DNA of 28,765 bases from a virus: positions 1-28,765 of the IMG/VR virus record IMGVR_UViG_3300036792_000098. One strand, given 5' to 3'. The translations under genes and the position numbers were made by a program. The notes below the pieces were generated by a model. That model saw nothing but the letters and a program-made list of their open reading frames with translations, did no database searches and was not told the origin of the DNA. Below are positions 14,046-22,525 of the stretch, piece after piece (position 1 is the stretch's first letter; every line of letters starts with the position of its first letter).

Positions 14046-14447
14046 ATGAAAACCAAAGATATAAAATCCGAACCGCCGCGATTCCAGCCGTGCTTTAAAT
14101 GTAGGCATATGCAATACCCGTCACTAATGGACGAACCCGAGAAGTTTAAGGCATATTACGACGCCCTTTGCGAATCCTGCCTCAACAACGCCCGTTACAT
14201 AAACACACTATCCTCTCAGTTGGCGATGTTTGAGGGAAATTCTGAATACGAGGTTCACGAAAGAAAAATCGTCCAATTTTTACCGGTCATCCGCGAATGG
14301 AGGCTTTCTAAAACGTTTCGTGCCCATGATGACGCTGAGTTTTACGTGAGGCACATGCAATCCGTGCGCGGGAAAACCTGCAAGATTGTGATGGTATCAA
14401 AGTTGGATTTGTGGACTCCGGCAACTATCGTATGGCCCAGCCGTTAA
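14046..14447 (+). CDS. Cys-rich hypothetical protein, 133 aa
   Basis: The chosen ATG lies five bases after the previous stop; an in-frame ATG at 13959 would overlap that gene by about 80 bases. Two CxxC pairs (PCFKCRHM, LCESCLNNARY) about 30 residues apart form a probable zinc-binding N-terminal domain. The C-terminal half is mixed (FLPVIREWRLSKTFRAHDDA, then MVSKLDLW). The protein stops directly at the large terminase ATG. Function is unknown. Confidence 0.55.
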   Translation: MKTKDIKSEPPRFQPCFKCRHMQYPSLMDEPEKFKAYYDALCESCLNNARYINTLSSQLAMFEGNSEYEVHERKIVQFLPVIREWRLSKTFRAHDDAEFYVRHMQSVRGKTCKIVMVSKLDLWTPATIVWPSR

Positions 14448-16352
14448 ATGCGCCCCGCTGACATCCAATTCGCCCAAACAATCGGCCAACGCTTTTGCCG
14501 TGAGCGCAACACGCAACCGGCAAGCGAATGGATTGAGGAAAACGTGAGCCTGAACGAGCCGAAGATAAAAGGCACGTTCTCATTCAAGGGTCGGGAATAC
14601 CTGCGGCAAATCGTGGACTCGTGGGGCCCGTTGCCTGAGTCGCTTAAGGGCGCTGAAGACTTCATTGGTTGCCTGGCGACCGGAGGCGGAAAAACCATCA
14701 GCACAATCGGCGGTTTAGCCTATCGCATCGCCAACGAGCCCATGCGGGCCCTGGTCGTGAAGCCGACACTGGACGGAGCCGCCGGCGCGCGCAATTATTC
14801 ACGTTCCCGCTTCATCCCGGCATTAGAAGCCAGCGAAGCGACAGAGGAATTGATACCGCGAGGGGCCAAACGGCACAATTTCTCAACAACAAACATGCTG
14901 ATTAATGGCAGCGTGATTGACTTCACCGGCAGTAATTCCGTTGGCCAATTAGCTGAAAATCGCTGCGATGTGACGTTGCAGGACGAAATTGACAAATATC
15001 CGCCGCAACGGGAAAACGCGAAAGAAGCCAACCCGATTTATTTGGCCGACGAGCGGACAAAGAATGTATCCGGCGCGCGCCGGTACAAGTTTTCAACTCC
15101 AACACTGGCTAATGGCGGAATCTGGGAATGGTTTTTGAAGGGCGACCAACGGCGGTATTTTGTGCCGTGTCCGCACTGTCAAAAGAAAGCTGTATTGGCC
15201 TGGTCAAAGCAATTCACTGTCTTCGCCATTCGCGGCGACGAAGCTTTCGTGCGCTGGTCAGACGAGGCGCGGAACGTTGACGGCTCATGGGATCTGGAAA
15301 AGGTCGTAAAAACCGCTCATGCCGTCTGTCCGCATTGCAACGGCAAGATTACCGACGCGCACAAGCCCGAGATGAACGCGCGCGGCGAATGGGTAGCAAC
15401 AGCCAAAGGCGCGCCAGGGATTGTCTCGTGGCACCTGCCGTCCATGTATTCCATCTCTCGGGATTGTAATTTTGGGCAGATGGCCAAAAAGTTCCTGCTC
15501 GCTAAAAAGTCCCTCGATGGCGTTAAAGGCTTCATCAATTCCGATTTAGCCGAGCCCGATGTTTCGCAGGGCATCAGCGTGAATCGTTCCGGCATCGTTG
15601 GCAAGCACATCGAAGTCACAGGCGAATGGCTAAAAATACTATCCCTTGATTATCACGCGCAAGCACCCTACTTCTGGTCCGTAGTTGGCGCGTGGAACGG
15701 AACAGATGAAGCCCACATCGTTGAATACGATTCCTTCAATAACTGGTACGAAATTGACGAAAAGCAGGCCGAGCATAAAATTATCAAGGAAGCGGTCATC
15801 CTCGACGCTGGCCACGAGCAGGCGGAAGTCACGCGGGAATGTTGCCAAGTCAATTCGTTGACTCGCTGCTCGTTGGCTGAAGCTGTGCAGGATGGCGTTC
15901 CCGAGGTCATCGGCTGGCAACCGGCCAAAAGTTTTGGCGGCAATAAGCTTTACCGCGTGGTCGAAAATGAGAGCGTCCTTTATCAGCCATTCCGCAAAGA
16001 CAAATTCATTGATCCGTTCGTCGGCACTGAATTAGCGCGGCAGATGAAAGTCTCGCTTCTGGAATTTCTCGAAAATCCATTCGAGGACATGCTGCAAAAT
16101 ATCATCGATGGTAAAACCGGCCTAAAATGGAGCATCTCGAAAGAGGCTGATACAGATGAATTTCACAAGCAAATGGCCGCGAAGGTTAAAAAGCCGTGGA
16201 AGAAAAACCCGCGAGATTTGCGATGGCAGACGATTCCGAATCGGGATGACCATATTCGCCTATGCTGCGTTTTGCAGCTGGTCCTCGCGGTCAGGCTGCA
16301 ATTGATTAGCTTTCAGTCGTTACAGGTAGTTGAACAAAAGGAACAAAAATGA
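14448..16352 (+). CDS. terminase large subunit (GpA family)
   Basis: A 634-residue protein close to the usual length of lambda gpA-type terminases. ATPase motifs: Walker A ATGGGKT at residues 77-83 and Walker B VTLQDEID with D179/E180. Between the ATPase and nuclease parts are two zinc-finger pairs, CPHC at 241/244 and 294/297, typical of GpA. The nuclease starts at ILSLDYHAQAPYFW (D401), with a second acid at LDAGHEQ (D453). It cuts concatemers and drives DNA into the prohead with ATP. The start directly follows the previous stop, without a clear ribosome site. Its end overlaps the next gene as ATGA. Confidence 0.93.
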   Translation: MRPADIQFAQTIGQRFCRERNTQPASEWIEENVSLNEPKIKGTFSFKGREYLRQIVDSWGPLPESLKGAEDFIGCLATGGGKTISTIGGLAYRIANEPMRALVVKPTLDGAAGARNYSRSRFIPALEASEATEELIPRGAKRHNFSTTNMLINGSVIDFTGSNSVGQLAENRCDVTLQDEIDKYPPQRENAKEANPIYLADERTKNVSGARRYKFSTPTLANGGIWEWFLKGDQRRYFVPCPHCQKKAVLAWSKQFTVFAIRGDEAFVRWSDEARNVDGSWDLEKVVKTAHAVCPHCNGKITDAHKPEMNARGEWVATAKGAPGIVSWHLPSMYSISRDCNFGQMAKKFLLAKKSLDGVKGFINSDLAEPDVSQGISVNRSGIVGKHIEVTGEWLKILSLDYHAQAPYFWSVVGAWNGTDEAHIVEYDSFNNWYEIDEKQAEHKIIKEAVILDAGHEQAEVTRECCQVNSLTRCSLAEAVQDGVPEVIGWQPAKSFGGNKLYRVVENESVLYQPFRKDKFIDPFVGTELARQMKVSLLEFLENPFEDMLQNIIDGKTGLKWSISKEADTDEFHKQMAAKVKKPWKKNPRDLRWQTIPNRDDHIRLCCVLQLVLAVRLQLISFQSLQVVEQKEQK

Positions 16353-16525
16353 AAAAGAACGCCCCGCAACTCATTTCAATGCGATACGTCAAACGCGGCC
16401 AATGGAAAGGATGGTGGGAAAAGCAGTGGAAATATCCCAATGGCCGAACCGTAATAGACCATGAAATTTGCGCCGGGGCGGCGACTGGAAATCATCCTGC
16501 GCTGAAACGCTTATTAAAACCATGA
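16349..16525 (+). CDS. small Trp-rich hypothetical protein, 58 aa
   Basis: A short frame overlapping the terminase stop (ATGA) and ending with an ATGA overlap onto the next gene. The 58-residue product contains RGQWKGWWEKQWKYPNGRT, an unusual run of tryptophans in a basic context, then ICAGAATGNHPALKRLL. The unbroken chain of stop-start overlaps is the main support. It belongs to an accessory cluster between large terminase and portal. Function is unknown. Confidence 0.5.
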   Translation: MKKNAPQLISMRYVKRGQWKGWWEKQWKYPNGRTVIDHEICAGAATGNHPALKRLLKP

Positions 16526-16764
16526 ACGCAACAGAATTCAATACTGAACTCGGCAAGCTCATAGAGCGGGCCGTCAACGAAGGCGTATCGGTCAATAACA
16601 TGACCGCGCATAACGTCCTTGGAATAATCGAAGCCCAGAAGCTCCATTTCTGGACTTGGCATCAAACGGCTACGGCGATGGCGGCAGCGGCCAGAGCGCA
16701 GGCGAAAAAACCGCCGCTCATTCAACCGGTGGATAATGGGTTTCAAATTCCTCCACGATCATGA
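16522..16764 (+). CDS. small hypothetical protein, 80 aa
   Basis: An 80-residue helical protein: EFNTELGKLIERAVNEGVSV, then MTAHNVLGIIEAQKLHFWTW and an Ala-rich helix (TATAMAAAARAQAKK). The first part resembles small phage proteins with 'elgklie.av..Gvs...miGaLe', which are uncharacterised. The start is the ATG in the ATGA overlap; the frame extends upstream only inside the previous gene. Confidence 0.55.
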   Translation: MNATEFNTELGKLIERAVNEGVSVNNMTAHNVLGIIEAQKLHFWTWHQTATAMAAAARAQAKKPPLIQPVDNGFQIPPRS

Positions 16765-17072
16765 GTAAAGCAATAAAGCAACTTCGAAACATGGAATGGA
16801 GTATGGGCAACGGTCAGTGTCCGCAGTGCCACGGTTGCCGCCCAAACAAAGGCTGGTGGACGAAAACTGTCGGCCATCAAAAGAATTGCGGAATTGCACT
16901 CGCCTTAAAAGAACTCGGGGCAAACGTTCAATTCGAAAAGATAAATAAATCGAAGAAAACGCGACCGTCTCCGGTTGAGCGGAAAATATACAAATCTTTT
17001 AGGGACGCCATTTGGGAGGCTTCACTTCCGATAATAATTGCAGAAACCAACAGGGAGATGCTGAAGCCATGA
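16761..17072 (+). CDS. zinc-finger-like phage protein (CPxCxG...GHxxxC), 103 aa
   Basis: The N-terminus holds GQCPQCHGCRPNKGWWTKTV, then GHQKNCGIALALKELG. This CPxC(x)G..P..GW.....GH...C..A..L..LG pattern is a recurrent small zinc-binding phage protein that I recognise but whose function is not known. The C-terminal ~50 residues are basic and helical (FEKINKSKKTRPSPVERKIY). The gene is chained by ATGA overlaps at both ends. Confidence 0.6.
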   Translation: MSKAIKQLRNMEWSMGNGQCPQCHGCRPNKGWWTKTVGHQKNCGIALALKELGANVQFEKINKSKKTRPSPVERKIYKSFRDAIWEASLPIIIAETNREMLKP

Positions 17073-17263
17073 AAACTGTAATTTGGCCAGATGATTCAAT
17101 CTTTGGCGTCGAAGTGGTTTACGATGATTCATTCATTGGGCCGGTCCCGCTGACTGCCGCCAAGCATTTTAATAAAGACTTCATTACGGTGCGCGAGATG
17201 TTTGAATTCTGCGGCGGTTATCGGCTTGGAAACAAAATCAAAGAGATCATTGGAGAATCATGA
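17069..17263 (+). CDS. small acidic hypothetical protein, 64 aa
   Basis: A 64-residue protein, probably alpha/beta: VIWPDDSIFGVEVVYDDSFI, then AAKHFNKDFITVREMFEFCG. The ATG lies in the ATGA overlap; an upstream in-frame ATG at 17012 is within the previous gene. No family is recognised. The acidic N-terminus contrasts with the basic zinc-finger neighbour, so pairing is possible but unproven. Confidence 0.5.
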   Translation: MKTVIWPDDSIFGVEVVYDDSFIGPVPLTAAKHFNKDFITVREMFEFCGGYRLGNKIKEIIGES

Positions 17264-17457
17264 ACCCAACCATCACCCGAAAAGAAATTGCAAAGGCCAC
17301 TGGCGTGAGTGAACGCACCGTAAAACGAAAAGAAAAAGAATGGGGTTTAAGCAAATGCCGCTCGAAGGCCAGCGAGCGCCCGCTGTTTTTCCTCGACCCC
17401 GCGAACCGCGAGCTTATGCAGCGTGGAATAATCTTGAGGCCGATTGTCACGGCCTAA
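17260..17457 (+). CDS. small helix-turn-helix DNA-binding protein, 65 aa
   Basis: A 65-residue basic protein with an N-terminal helix-turn-helix: ITRKEIAKATGVSERTVKRK followed by EKEWGLSKCRSK. 'Ei A...gvSerTvkR' is the usual HTH (MerR/Cro/excisionase-like). The remainder (ANRELMQRGIILRP) could be a second domain. It probably controls neighbouring genes or acts as a small accessory DNA binder; the target is unknown. Its last ten bases overlap, tail to tail, a minus-strand gene. Confidence 0.6.
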   Translation: MNPTITRKEIAKATGVSERTVKRKEKEWGLSKCRSKASERPLFFLDPANRELMQRGIILRPIVTA

Positions 17458-17671
17458 AGCCAGCACTCATGAGAGCGGAAAGGAAGCCCATGAACAATAG
17501 AGTCGGAATTAGCAGGAACAAAACCAGGCCTAAAACAAAAAAGAACGTGAGCTTAAACACGAGCGCGCCGAGGCCTTTCTGAACCGCTCCGCAGGCAGGG
17601 CAAAATAAAGCATTTCGACCGACAGTGCCCGTGCAGTCACGGCAACGATTCAGCATCGTTTTTTCGTCCAT
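17447..17671 (-). CDS. zinc-ribbon membrane protein, 74 aa (only minus-strand gene)
   Basis: On the minus strand: MDEKTMLNRCRDCTGTVGRN, then ALFCPACGAVQKG. CxxC...CxxC is a standard zinc ribbon. It is followed by a hydrophobic helix of about 25 residues (FFFVLGLVLFLLIPTLLFMG) and a short C-terminal tail. Zinc-ribbon plus one membrane helix is a common small bacterial design. The start is ATG with a weak ACGGA site. It runs against the late operon and sits in an accessory region, so it looks like a moron-type gene with its own promoter. The overlapping plus-strand frame at 17340 lacks any such pattern. Confidence 0.6.
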   Translation of the reverse strand: MDEKTMLNRCRDCTGTVGRNALFCPACGAVQKGLGALVFKLTFFFVLGLVLFLLIPTLLFMGFLSALMSAGFRP

Positions 17672-17786
17672 AATTCCGTTACGCTACTTTCCTTGTGTCA
17701 GTTTGTCTAGCTTTGTCCACATATGGCACCGTTTGCCGACATTTCAGAACTTTCAGAATTAACTGTTAAATGCGTAATTGCCTTCG
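17672..17786. promoter_or_regulatory. divergent intergenic region with short direct repeats
   Basis: About 115 bases separate the minus-strand gene from the plus-strand head genes. TTTGTC recurs at 17702 and 17712, ten bases apart, and TTTCAGAA occurs at 17742 and 17751, nine bases apart. Such spaced repeats suit binding of a regulator. No convincing -10/-35 pair was found on either strand, so calling a promoter is inference from divergent orientation. Confidence 0.35.
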
Positions 17787-18251
17787 ATGGATATAGGCAT
17801 CGAAGTTCTTCAGTCCTTTTTAGATGACGCATGGGACGCCGCGCCGAACAGCGGAAATTCCCTTCGTGACCAGCTTCGCGCCTTCGAAAAACAGGTAAAC
17901 GCGCTGTTCAACACTTCCGGAACTCTCGGCTCAGTCGCCAAAAATTCGGCCTCTCAATCCTATCGCGGGCCCGGTCTTGGCTCGTACACCGTTCCGCAGG
18001 TAGCCGCCGCGTGGCGTGTCCTGATAAACCTTTTCGATAAGGAGAAGTGCAGAGCTGACGCAATAAACGCCGCTGGCGTGGCGTGGTTCACTGCGAAATA
18101 TGGCGGATACGAGCAGGACGCGGATCAGGCGGTTTATGATTTCTGCGTCTCGTGGCTTCGGCGGGACTTCACTCAAACGCAAATCGACGTTTCAGAATTG
18201 CGGCTTCAGCCCACGGCGGCAGGCCTGCCAATCCCACTAGAAACATGGTGA
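17787..18251 (+). CDS. hypothetical protein before portal, possible head-tail component
   Basis: A 154-residue protein, helical at the N-terminus (IEVLQSFLDDAWDAAP) and polar in the middle (KNSASQSYRGPGLGSYTVPQ). Its position between terminase and portal is where lambda has gpW, but its length and sequence do not match gpW. The ATG is used; a TTG three codons earlier is an alternative. No Shine-Dalgarno sequence is evident. It ends in TGA that overlaps the portal start. Confidence 0.5.
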   Translation: MDIGIEVLQSFLDDAWDAAPNSGNSLRDQLRAFEKQVNALFNTSGTLGSVAKNSASQSYRGPGLGSYTVPQVAAAWRVLINLFDKEKCRADAINAAGVAWFTAKYGGYEQDADQAVYDFCVSWLRRDFTQTQIDVSELRLQPTAAGLPIPLETW

Positions 18252-19945
18252 TGAAAAGACCCTCGCCATTGTCCATTATTTGCGCTGCTCAAGCTCGGGC
18301 CTGGTTTCCGACCGTCTGCAATGGTATCAAGGGCACCCTAAAAGAGGTCGCCAACAATTTTCCAAAATCCTCCATTGCGAGAAAACTTTATCACGGGTTT
18401 TCCAACTGGTACGAAGCGGGTTGGCCCGTCTGGACGAATGGCGATTTTTCCCACCTTCCGGCACTCGTTCAAGATGCCCGATGGGACCAGAATTTTGTCA
18501 CCCGCCGCGAGATGCTACGGCGAATGCGCTATTGGTCGCAGAATTCCCCGATTGTCGAAGCCTGCCTTTCCGTTGGGGAGCGTTACACCGTTGGCACCGC
18601 TGGATTGCCCGTCTCTTTCTACCCCGGCGATGACGTAAGCGCGGACGCGGACAATTCGTGGTACGACCGCGCCGAGCAAGTGGTTTCCGAATGGCAACAA
18701 TCCTGTGGCTGGAATGGCGAATCAATGGCCGAGCTTCTTAAAATCGGCTATCGCTGTCAAAAAGTTGACGGCGAAATGTTCTATGTAAAAACCCGCAAAG
18801 CGATGCCCCTGGATTTGGGCGACCGCACTTTGCAGGTTCAAAAGCCCTGTTTGCAAATGGTTGAGGCCCACCGCTGCGAATCGCCGTGGAACCGATTTGA
18901 GCAAGAGGGCGATTCATTGGTTGACGGCGTTCAATTCAGCCGATCAACGCAAACCGGTTTAGCGAAGTACAACAAAGTCGGCTACTGGATGCGCGCCGGA
19001 CTGGCTTCGTTTGAGCAAAACGATTCATGGGAGCTCGTTGACAAGGACGATGTTTGGCATCTGTTTAATTCACATCGCGTCAACCAGTTTCGCGGGCTCT
19101 CCGATTTTTATTCCTGCGGCATCACCATTAACAAGCTGGATGACTTGTTGATGATTGAAATGAAGGCGGCGGCCACTCAGTCAAGCCGCGCTGTTCACAT
19201 CGAGAACAATGCAGGTGCGGCGAATCCAATCGACCCACGACTTGACGCCGTAGCGCAATGGCGTGGGACAAAGCCGCCCGCCAACGGCGTTGGCCCGTCC
19301 CCAGAACAGCGCAAGGAGATGTACGAAAAGACTACGGGCGCCTATCTCAATTATTTAAAGACCGGCGAAAAGGTTCATTTCGATACGCCCACCCGACCAA
19401 GCGAGGCAACGGTTACACTGTTCGAACTTTTCATAAACCTGATTTGCGCCGGATCCAAAATGCCGCGCTGCCTCGTCCTTCAAAAGCTCTCCGGCAATTC
19501 CGCACGCTCACAGGGCACGGAAGTACGCGCCGAACTGGATAACGCTGATTTGTATTTCAAGGGAGATTTCCAAAAGTGGAAGGCTTTCGTGCGTGAAGCA
19601 ACTATTTGGTTCATGGAATGGGCCGTCCGCAACGACCCGCGTGTCGCCGACCCGCCGGCCAATTGGCGCAATTGCCTTCACATTCACCAGCCCGAGGCCT
19701 GCTCTGTTGACGTTGGCTACGACACCAACGCCAAGATGATGATGCTCGCGGGCGGCGTCATGGATTACGACATGATTCTCGGGCCGATGGGCACAAACTT
19801 CATGGCCGTGGCAAAGCGGCTCGGGCGTCAACAGGCCTATCTGAAGTCCAAAGGCATCATGGTTTCGCTACCGGCTTTGATGGCGGGGCAAATTCCATTG
19901 AACGGCGAAAAAGCGCAACCAGAACGGGAGGCGGTCGCCGCATGA
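18251..19945 (+). CDS. portal protein (lambda family)
   Basis: A 564-residue protein from the ATG of a TGATG junction; an ATG two codons earlier and a longer frame back to 18152 are less likely. The sequence follows lambda-type portals: RMRYWSQNSPIVEACLSVGE, YTVGTAGLPVSFYPG, then DDVWHLFNSHRVNQFRGLSD. A late segment AGSKMPRCLVLQKLSGNSAR matches the family's 'g.P.....d.s..NySS.R'. Twelve copies would form the ring for DNA entry, the terminase docking site and the tail joint. The stop overlaps the next gene (ATGA), giving the usual portal-protease-capsid order. Confidence 0.9.
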   Translation: MKRPSPLSIICAAQARAWFPTVCNGIKGTLKEVANNFPKSSIARKLYHGFSNWYEAGWPVWTNGDFSHLPALVQDARWDQNFVTRREMLRRMRYWSQNSPIVEACLSVGERYTVGTAGLPVSFYPGDDVSADADNSWYDRAEQVVSEWQQSCGWNGESMAELLKIGYRCQKVDGEMFYVKTRKAMPLDLGDRTLQVQKPCLQMVEAHRCESPWNRFEQEGDSLVDGVQFSRSTQTGLAKYNKVGYWMRAGLASFEQNDSWELVDKDDVWHLFNSHRVNQFRGLSDFYSCGITINKLDDLLMIEMKAAATQSSRAVHIENNAGAANPIDPRLDAVAQWRGTKPPANGVGPSPEQRKEMYEKTTGAYLNYLKTGEKVHFDTPTRPSEATVTLFELFINLICAGSKMPRCLVLQKLSGNSARSQGTEVRAELDNADLYFKGDFQKWKAFVREATIWFMEWAVRNDPRVADPPANWRNCLHIHQPEACSVDVGYDTNAKMMMLAGGVMDYDMILGPMGTNFMAVAKRLGRQQAYLKSKGIMVSLPALMAGQIPLNGEKAQPEREAVAA

Positions 19946-22503
19946 ACAGGGTTCAAAAAATCACTCTCCTGAAATCGTGGAATATCGCCATTCCAGCGAA
20001 TAGCACGAATGAGCAATTGGATGCTCTAATTTCGCAGCATCGCAAGGAAAAACGGTCACTCAATTTCAAAGGTGGTTCAATGACCGTCACTTTCGACAAG
20101 GCCGATGAAACGCCGGTTGAATTGATGATTTATGAGGACATTGGCGACGACCCTTGGAGCGCGGGCGGATTTACCGCCAAAGATTTTGTCGATGCGCTGA
20201 AGGACATCAAGTCAACCCGCGCTTTGGATATTCGAATCAATTCTGCGGGCGGGTCCGTGTGGGAGGGGCTCGCAATCAAAACCAGAATTGACGAATGGAA
20301 GGGTAAAAAGACCGCCTCAATTGATGGCATGGCCGCTTCCGTCGCCTCGTGGCTTCCAATGTCCGTTGATGAAATCCGCGCGCCAAAACATTCCCAAATG
20401 TTCATTCACGATGCCTGGGGGATGACGATGGGCAATGCGGCTGACATGCGCACATCGGCCAATGAGCTTGATAAAACCTCCGACCAAATCGCGGAAATGT
20501 ATGCCAACCGTACCGGCATGTCTCAAACCGAATGCCGCGATCTGATGAAAACCGGAACGCTCATGACCGGTGAAGAAGCTTTGAAGATGGGATTCATCGA
20601 CCGCCTCACGGATGACGAGCCGGTTTCCAATTTCACAGAGAAACAAATTTCCAACATGCGGTCAAAACTGGCCGTTCTCAATTCGATAAAGCCCGCTCAA
20701 CAGGGCGGCACAACCAAAAACCAAACAAACAAAATGAACAGAAAACAGAAAATCGCCCTGTTAAATAAATTGGGCGTGTCGGTATCCAAAAACGCGCACG
20801 AGAGTGTCGTTGACGCGCTTCTCACAACGGTGCGAAACAGTTTCCCACAAAACGCCGCCAAATTCAAAAACGGCAAGGACGGCGATCACTCCGAAGATTG
20901 CGATTGCGCCGATTGCGCCATGAAGAACGCGCCAGAACCGGACGCGGAAGATCCTGACGCCGATGCGGACGATGGCGCGCCGGGCAAAGAGGGCGAATTG
21001 TTCAAGGCGGCTACGGAAAACAAGGCCACGCTCAAGCTGATGAAGAATTTCCTCGAACGGCAGCGGAACAAAACCATTGAGGAAAAAATGATGAAATACG
21101 TCGAGGAAGGCCGCATTGGCGGAAACGATGTATCGGACTGGATGAATTTGGCCATCGCTGCTACCGAGGACGCTAAAGGCAACAACCCGATTTTGAATCA
21201 ACTCGAAAAGCTACCAGTCCGCCTGCCGGGCCGCGACGCACTCAATCTCGAAGTCGTCAGCGATAACGAAGCTGAAACAATCCCAGGCCTTGAGCGCATT
21301 TGCAACAACCTCCGCGCTCCGCAGAATTATTACAATCGAAATGGCACGAAGGCCGAGAACCTGCACGAGCGCATGGTCATCGCTCAGAACTCGAAGCAGA
21401 TTGCCCGACATATCGGACGCCTGAAACAGTTCGACAAAACCGGGGAATTGATTGGGCCTATCCGTCAAGCATGGGACAAATTTGAGATGGGAAGTCCGCG
21501 CAATGCCAATACGATGACTACCGGGCTTCTGCGCCAGGTCATTCTCTCTGAAATCATGCGCGCATTCCGCCGCGCATTTACTCCGCTGACGTATTTCGCT
21601 CACAACTTCGGAAACGTGCCACTTGAAGGTACTGACGTGGTGCAAGTGCCGTATTATCCGTTGGCGACTCAGCAATCCACCGAATTCCTGTACGCCAATG
21701 GCTACCAGATCACGGCCAACGCGCAAACGCTGTCAAAAAACATAACCGTTGGCGGCATCGGAAACGGCGTTGCGACCCCCGGCAGTGGCCGAAAATATCA
21801 GCCGTTACAGTTCACGGCTTACGAAATCCGTCGCCAGCCTTGGTTGGATATTCAAAAACTGTCTGTGATGGCCGGTGAGCAATTGGCGCTGGACGTTCGC
21901 GCGGACATTATTGGAACTCAAATCTGTGCGGCCAATTTCGGAAACGCGGTATGGACCGGCCAACCCGGCGGATTTGACCACACCATTATCGGCGGCACGC
22001 TCATGCTCGCGGCTAATAACGCATTCTGGCCGAAACGTGGCCGGAACGTTGTTGTCGGGACGGCATACCATGCGAATGCTTCAATTGATAATGGGCTCTA
22101 TCCGTATCTCTACTCCGGCAGCACTGCCATTCTCGATCAGGCTGAAATCAAAAACAAATACCGCTTCGAGAACATCACGGAAGACCCGATTTTGCCTATT
22201 GGCAACTATATCCAAGGCGGTTCTGGGAATGTCGTACCCGGCTTGGACCCGTACCTCGCTGGCTATATGTGCTGGCCTTCGGCGGTACTGATTGCGACTG
22301 CGCCAATCATGCCATCCCCCGGCGTCTTGAAAAAGTTGCTCGCCTACGAACAAATCACAGACGACCAAACCGATCTGACATTTTCCTATCGGTTCATGGG
22401 CGCCGAACTCAATGACGCCGACCAGGAAGTTATTGAATCGGCCTACGGTTCTGGGCCCGGTGAATTGAAGGCGCTGTTCCGGCTCGCATCGCAGGGCAAT
22501 TAA
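19942..22503 (+). CDS. fused head maturation protease - linker - major capsid protein
   Basis: One 853-codon frame. Residues 1-45 are an SAP/HeH-like helix pair (LLKSWNIAIPANSTNEQLDA). Residues ~55-235 are an S14/ClpP-type protease: RINSAGGSVWEGLAIKTRID, DGMAASVASW (nucleophile S133), MFIHDAWG (H156) and EEALKMGFIDRL. Where ClpP has D185 the aligned residue seems to be Gly (MKTGTLMTGEEA). Around residues 265-298 MNRKQKIALLNKLGVSVS repeats the N-terminal motif. An acidic Asp/Ala-rich segment (320-350) looks like scaffold, then from ~420 comes the capsid part (YFAHNFGNVPLEGTDVVQVP, MAGEQLALDVRADIIGTQ). GGGAGG lies before the start. Normally these are two or three genes. Whether the chain is processed or internally started is unknown. 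Confidence 0.8.
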   Translation: MNRVQKITLLKSWNIAIPANSTNEQLDALISQHRKEKRSLNFKGGSMTVTFDKADETPVELMIYEDIGDDPWSAGGFTAKDFVDALKDIKSTRALDIRINSAGGSVWEGLAIKTRIDEWKGKKTASIDGMAASVASWLPMSVDEIRAPKHSQMFIHDAWGMTMGNAADMRTSANELDKTSDQIAEMYANRTGMSQTECRDLMKTGTLMTGEEALKMGFIDRLTDDEPVSNFTEKQISNMRSKLAVLNSIKPAQQGGTTKNQTNKMNRKQKIALLNKLGVSVSKNAHESVVDALLTTVRNSFPQNAAKFKNGKDGDHSEDCDCADCAMKNAPEPDAEDPDADADDGAPGKEGELFKAATENKATLKLMKNFLERQRNKTIEEKMMKYVEEGRIGGNDVSDWMNLAIAATEDAKGNNPILNQLEKLPVRLPGRDALNLEVVSDNEAETIPGLERICNNLRAPQNYYNRNGTKAENLHERMVIAQNSKQIARHIGRLKQFDKTGELIGPIRQAWDKFEMGSPRNANTMTTGLLRQVILSEIMRAFRRAFTPLTYFAHNFGNVPLEGTDVVQVPYYPLATQQSTEFLYANGYQITANAQTLSKNITVGGIGNGVATPGSGRKYQPLQFTAYEIRRQPWLDIQKLSVMAGEQLALDVRADIIGTQICAANFGNAVWTGQPGGFDHTIIGGTLMLAANNAFWPKRGRNVVVGTAYHANASIDNGLYPYLYSGSTAILDQAEIKNKYRFENITEDPILPIGNYIQGGSGNVVPGLDPYLAGYMCWPSAVLIATAPIMPSPGVLKKLLAYEQITDDQTDLTFSYRFMGAELNDADQEVIESAYGSGPGELKALFRLASQGN

Positions 22504-22512
22504 CATCACTTG

Positions 22513-22525
22513 GCCGCTAGGCGGC
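22513..22525 (+). other. GC-rich hairpin after the capsid gene
   Basis: GCCGC-TAG-GCGGC makes a five-pair stem with a three-base loop, ten bases after the capsid stop and ahead of the next ATG. There is no T-run, so it is not a standard terminator. It could stabilise the capsid mRNA end or act as a partial attenuator. It is short and might be chance. Confidence 0.3.

Noticed and set aside
17340-17582. 80-residue plus-strand frame near the minus-strand gene
   Set aside because: It overlaps the helix-turn-helix gene and is antisense to the zinc-ribbon membrane protein, which has coherent CxxC pairs and a membrane helix.
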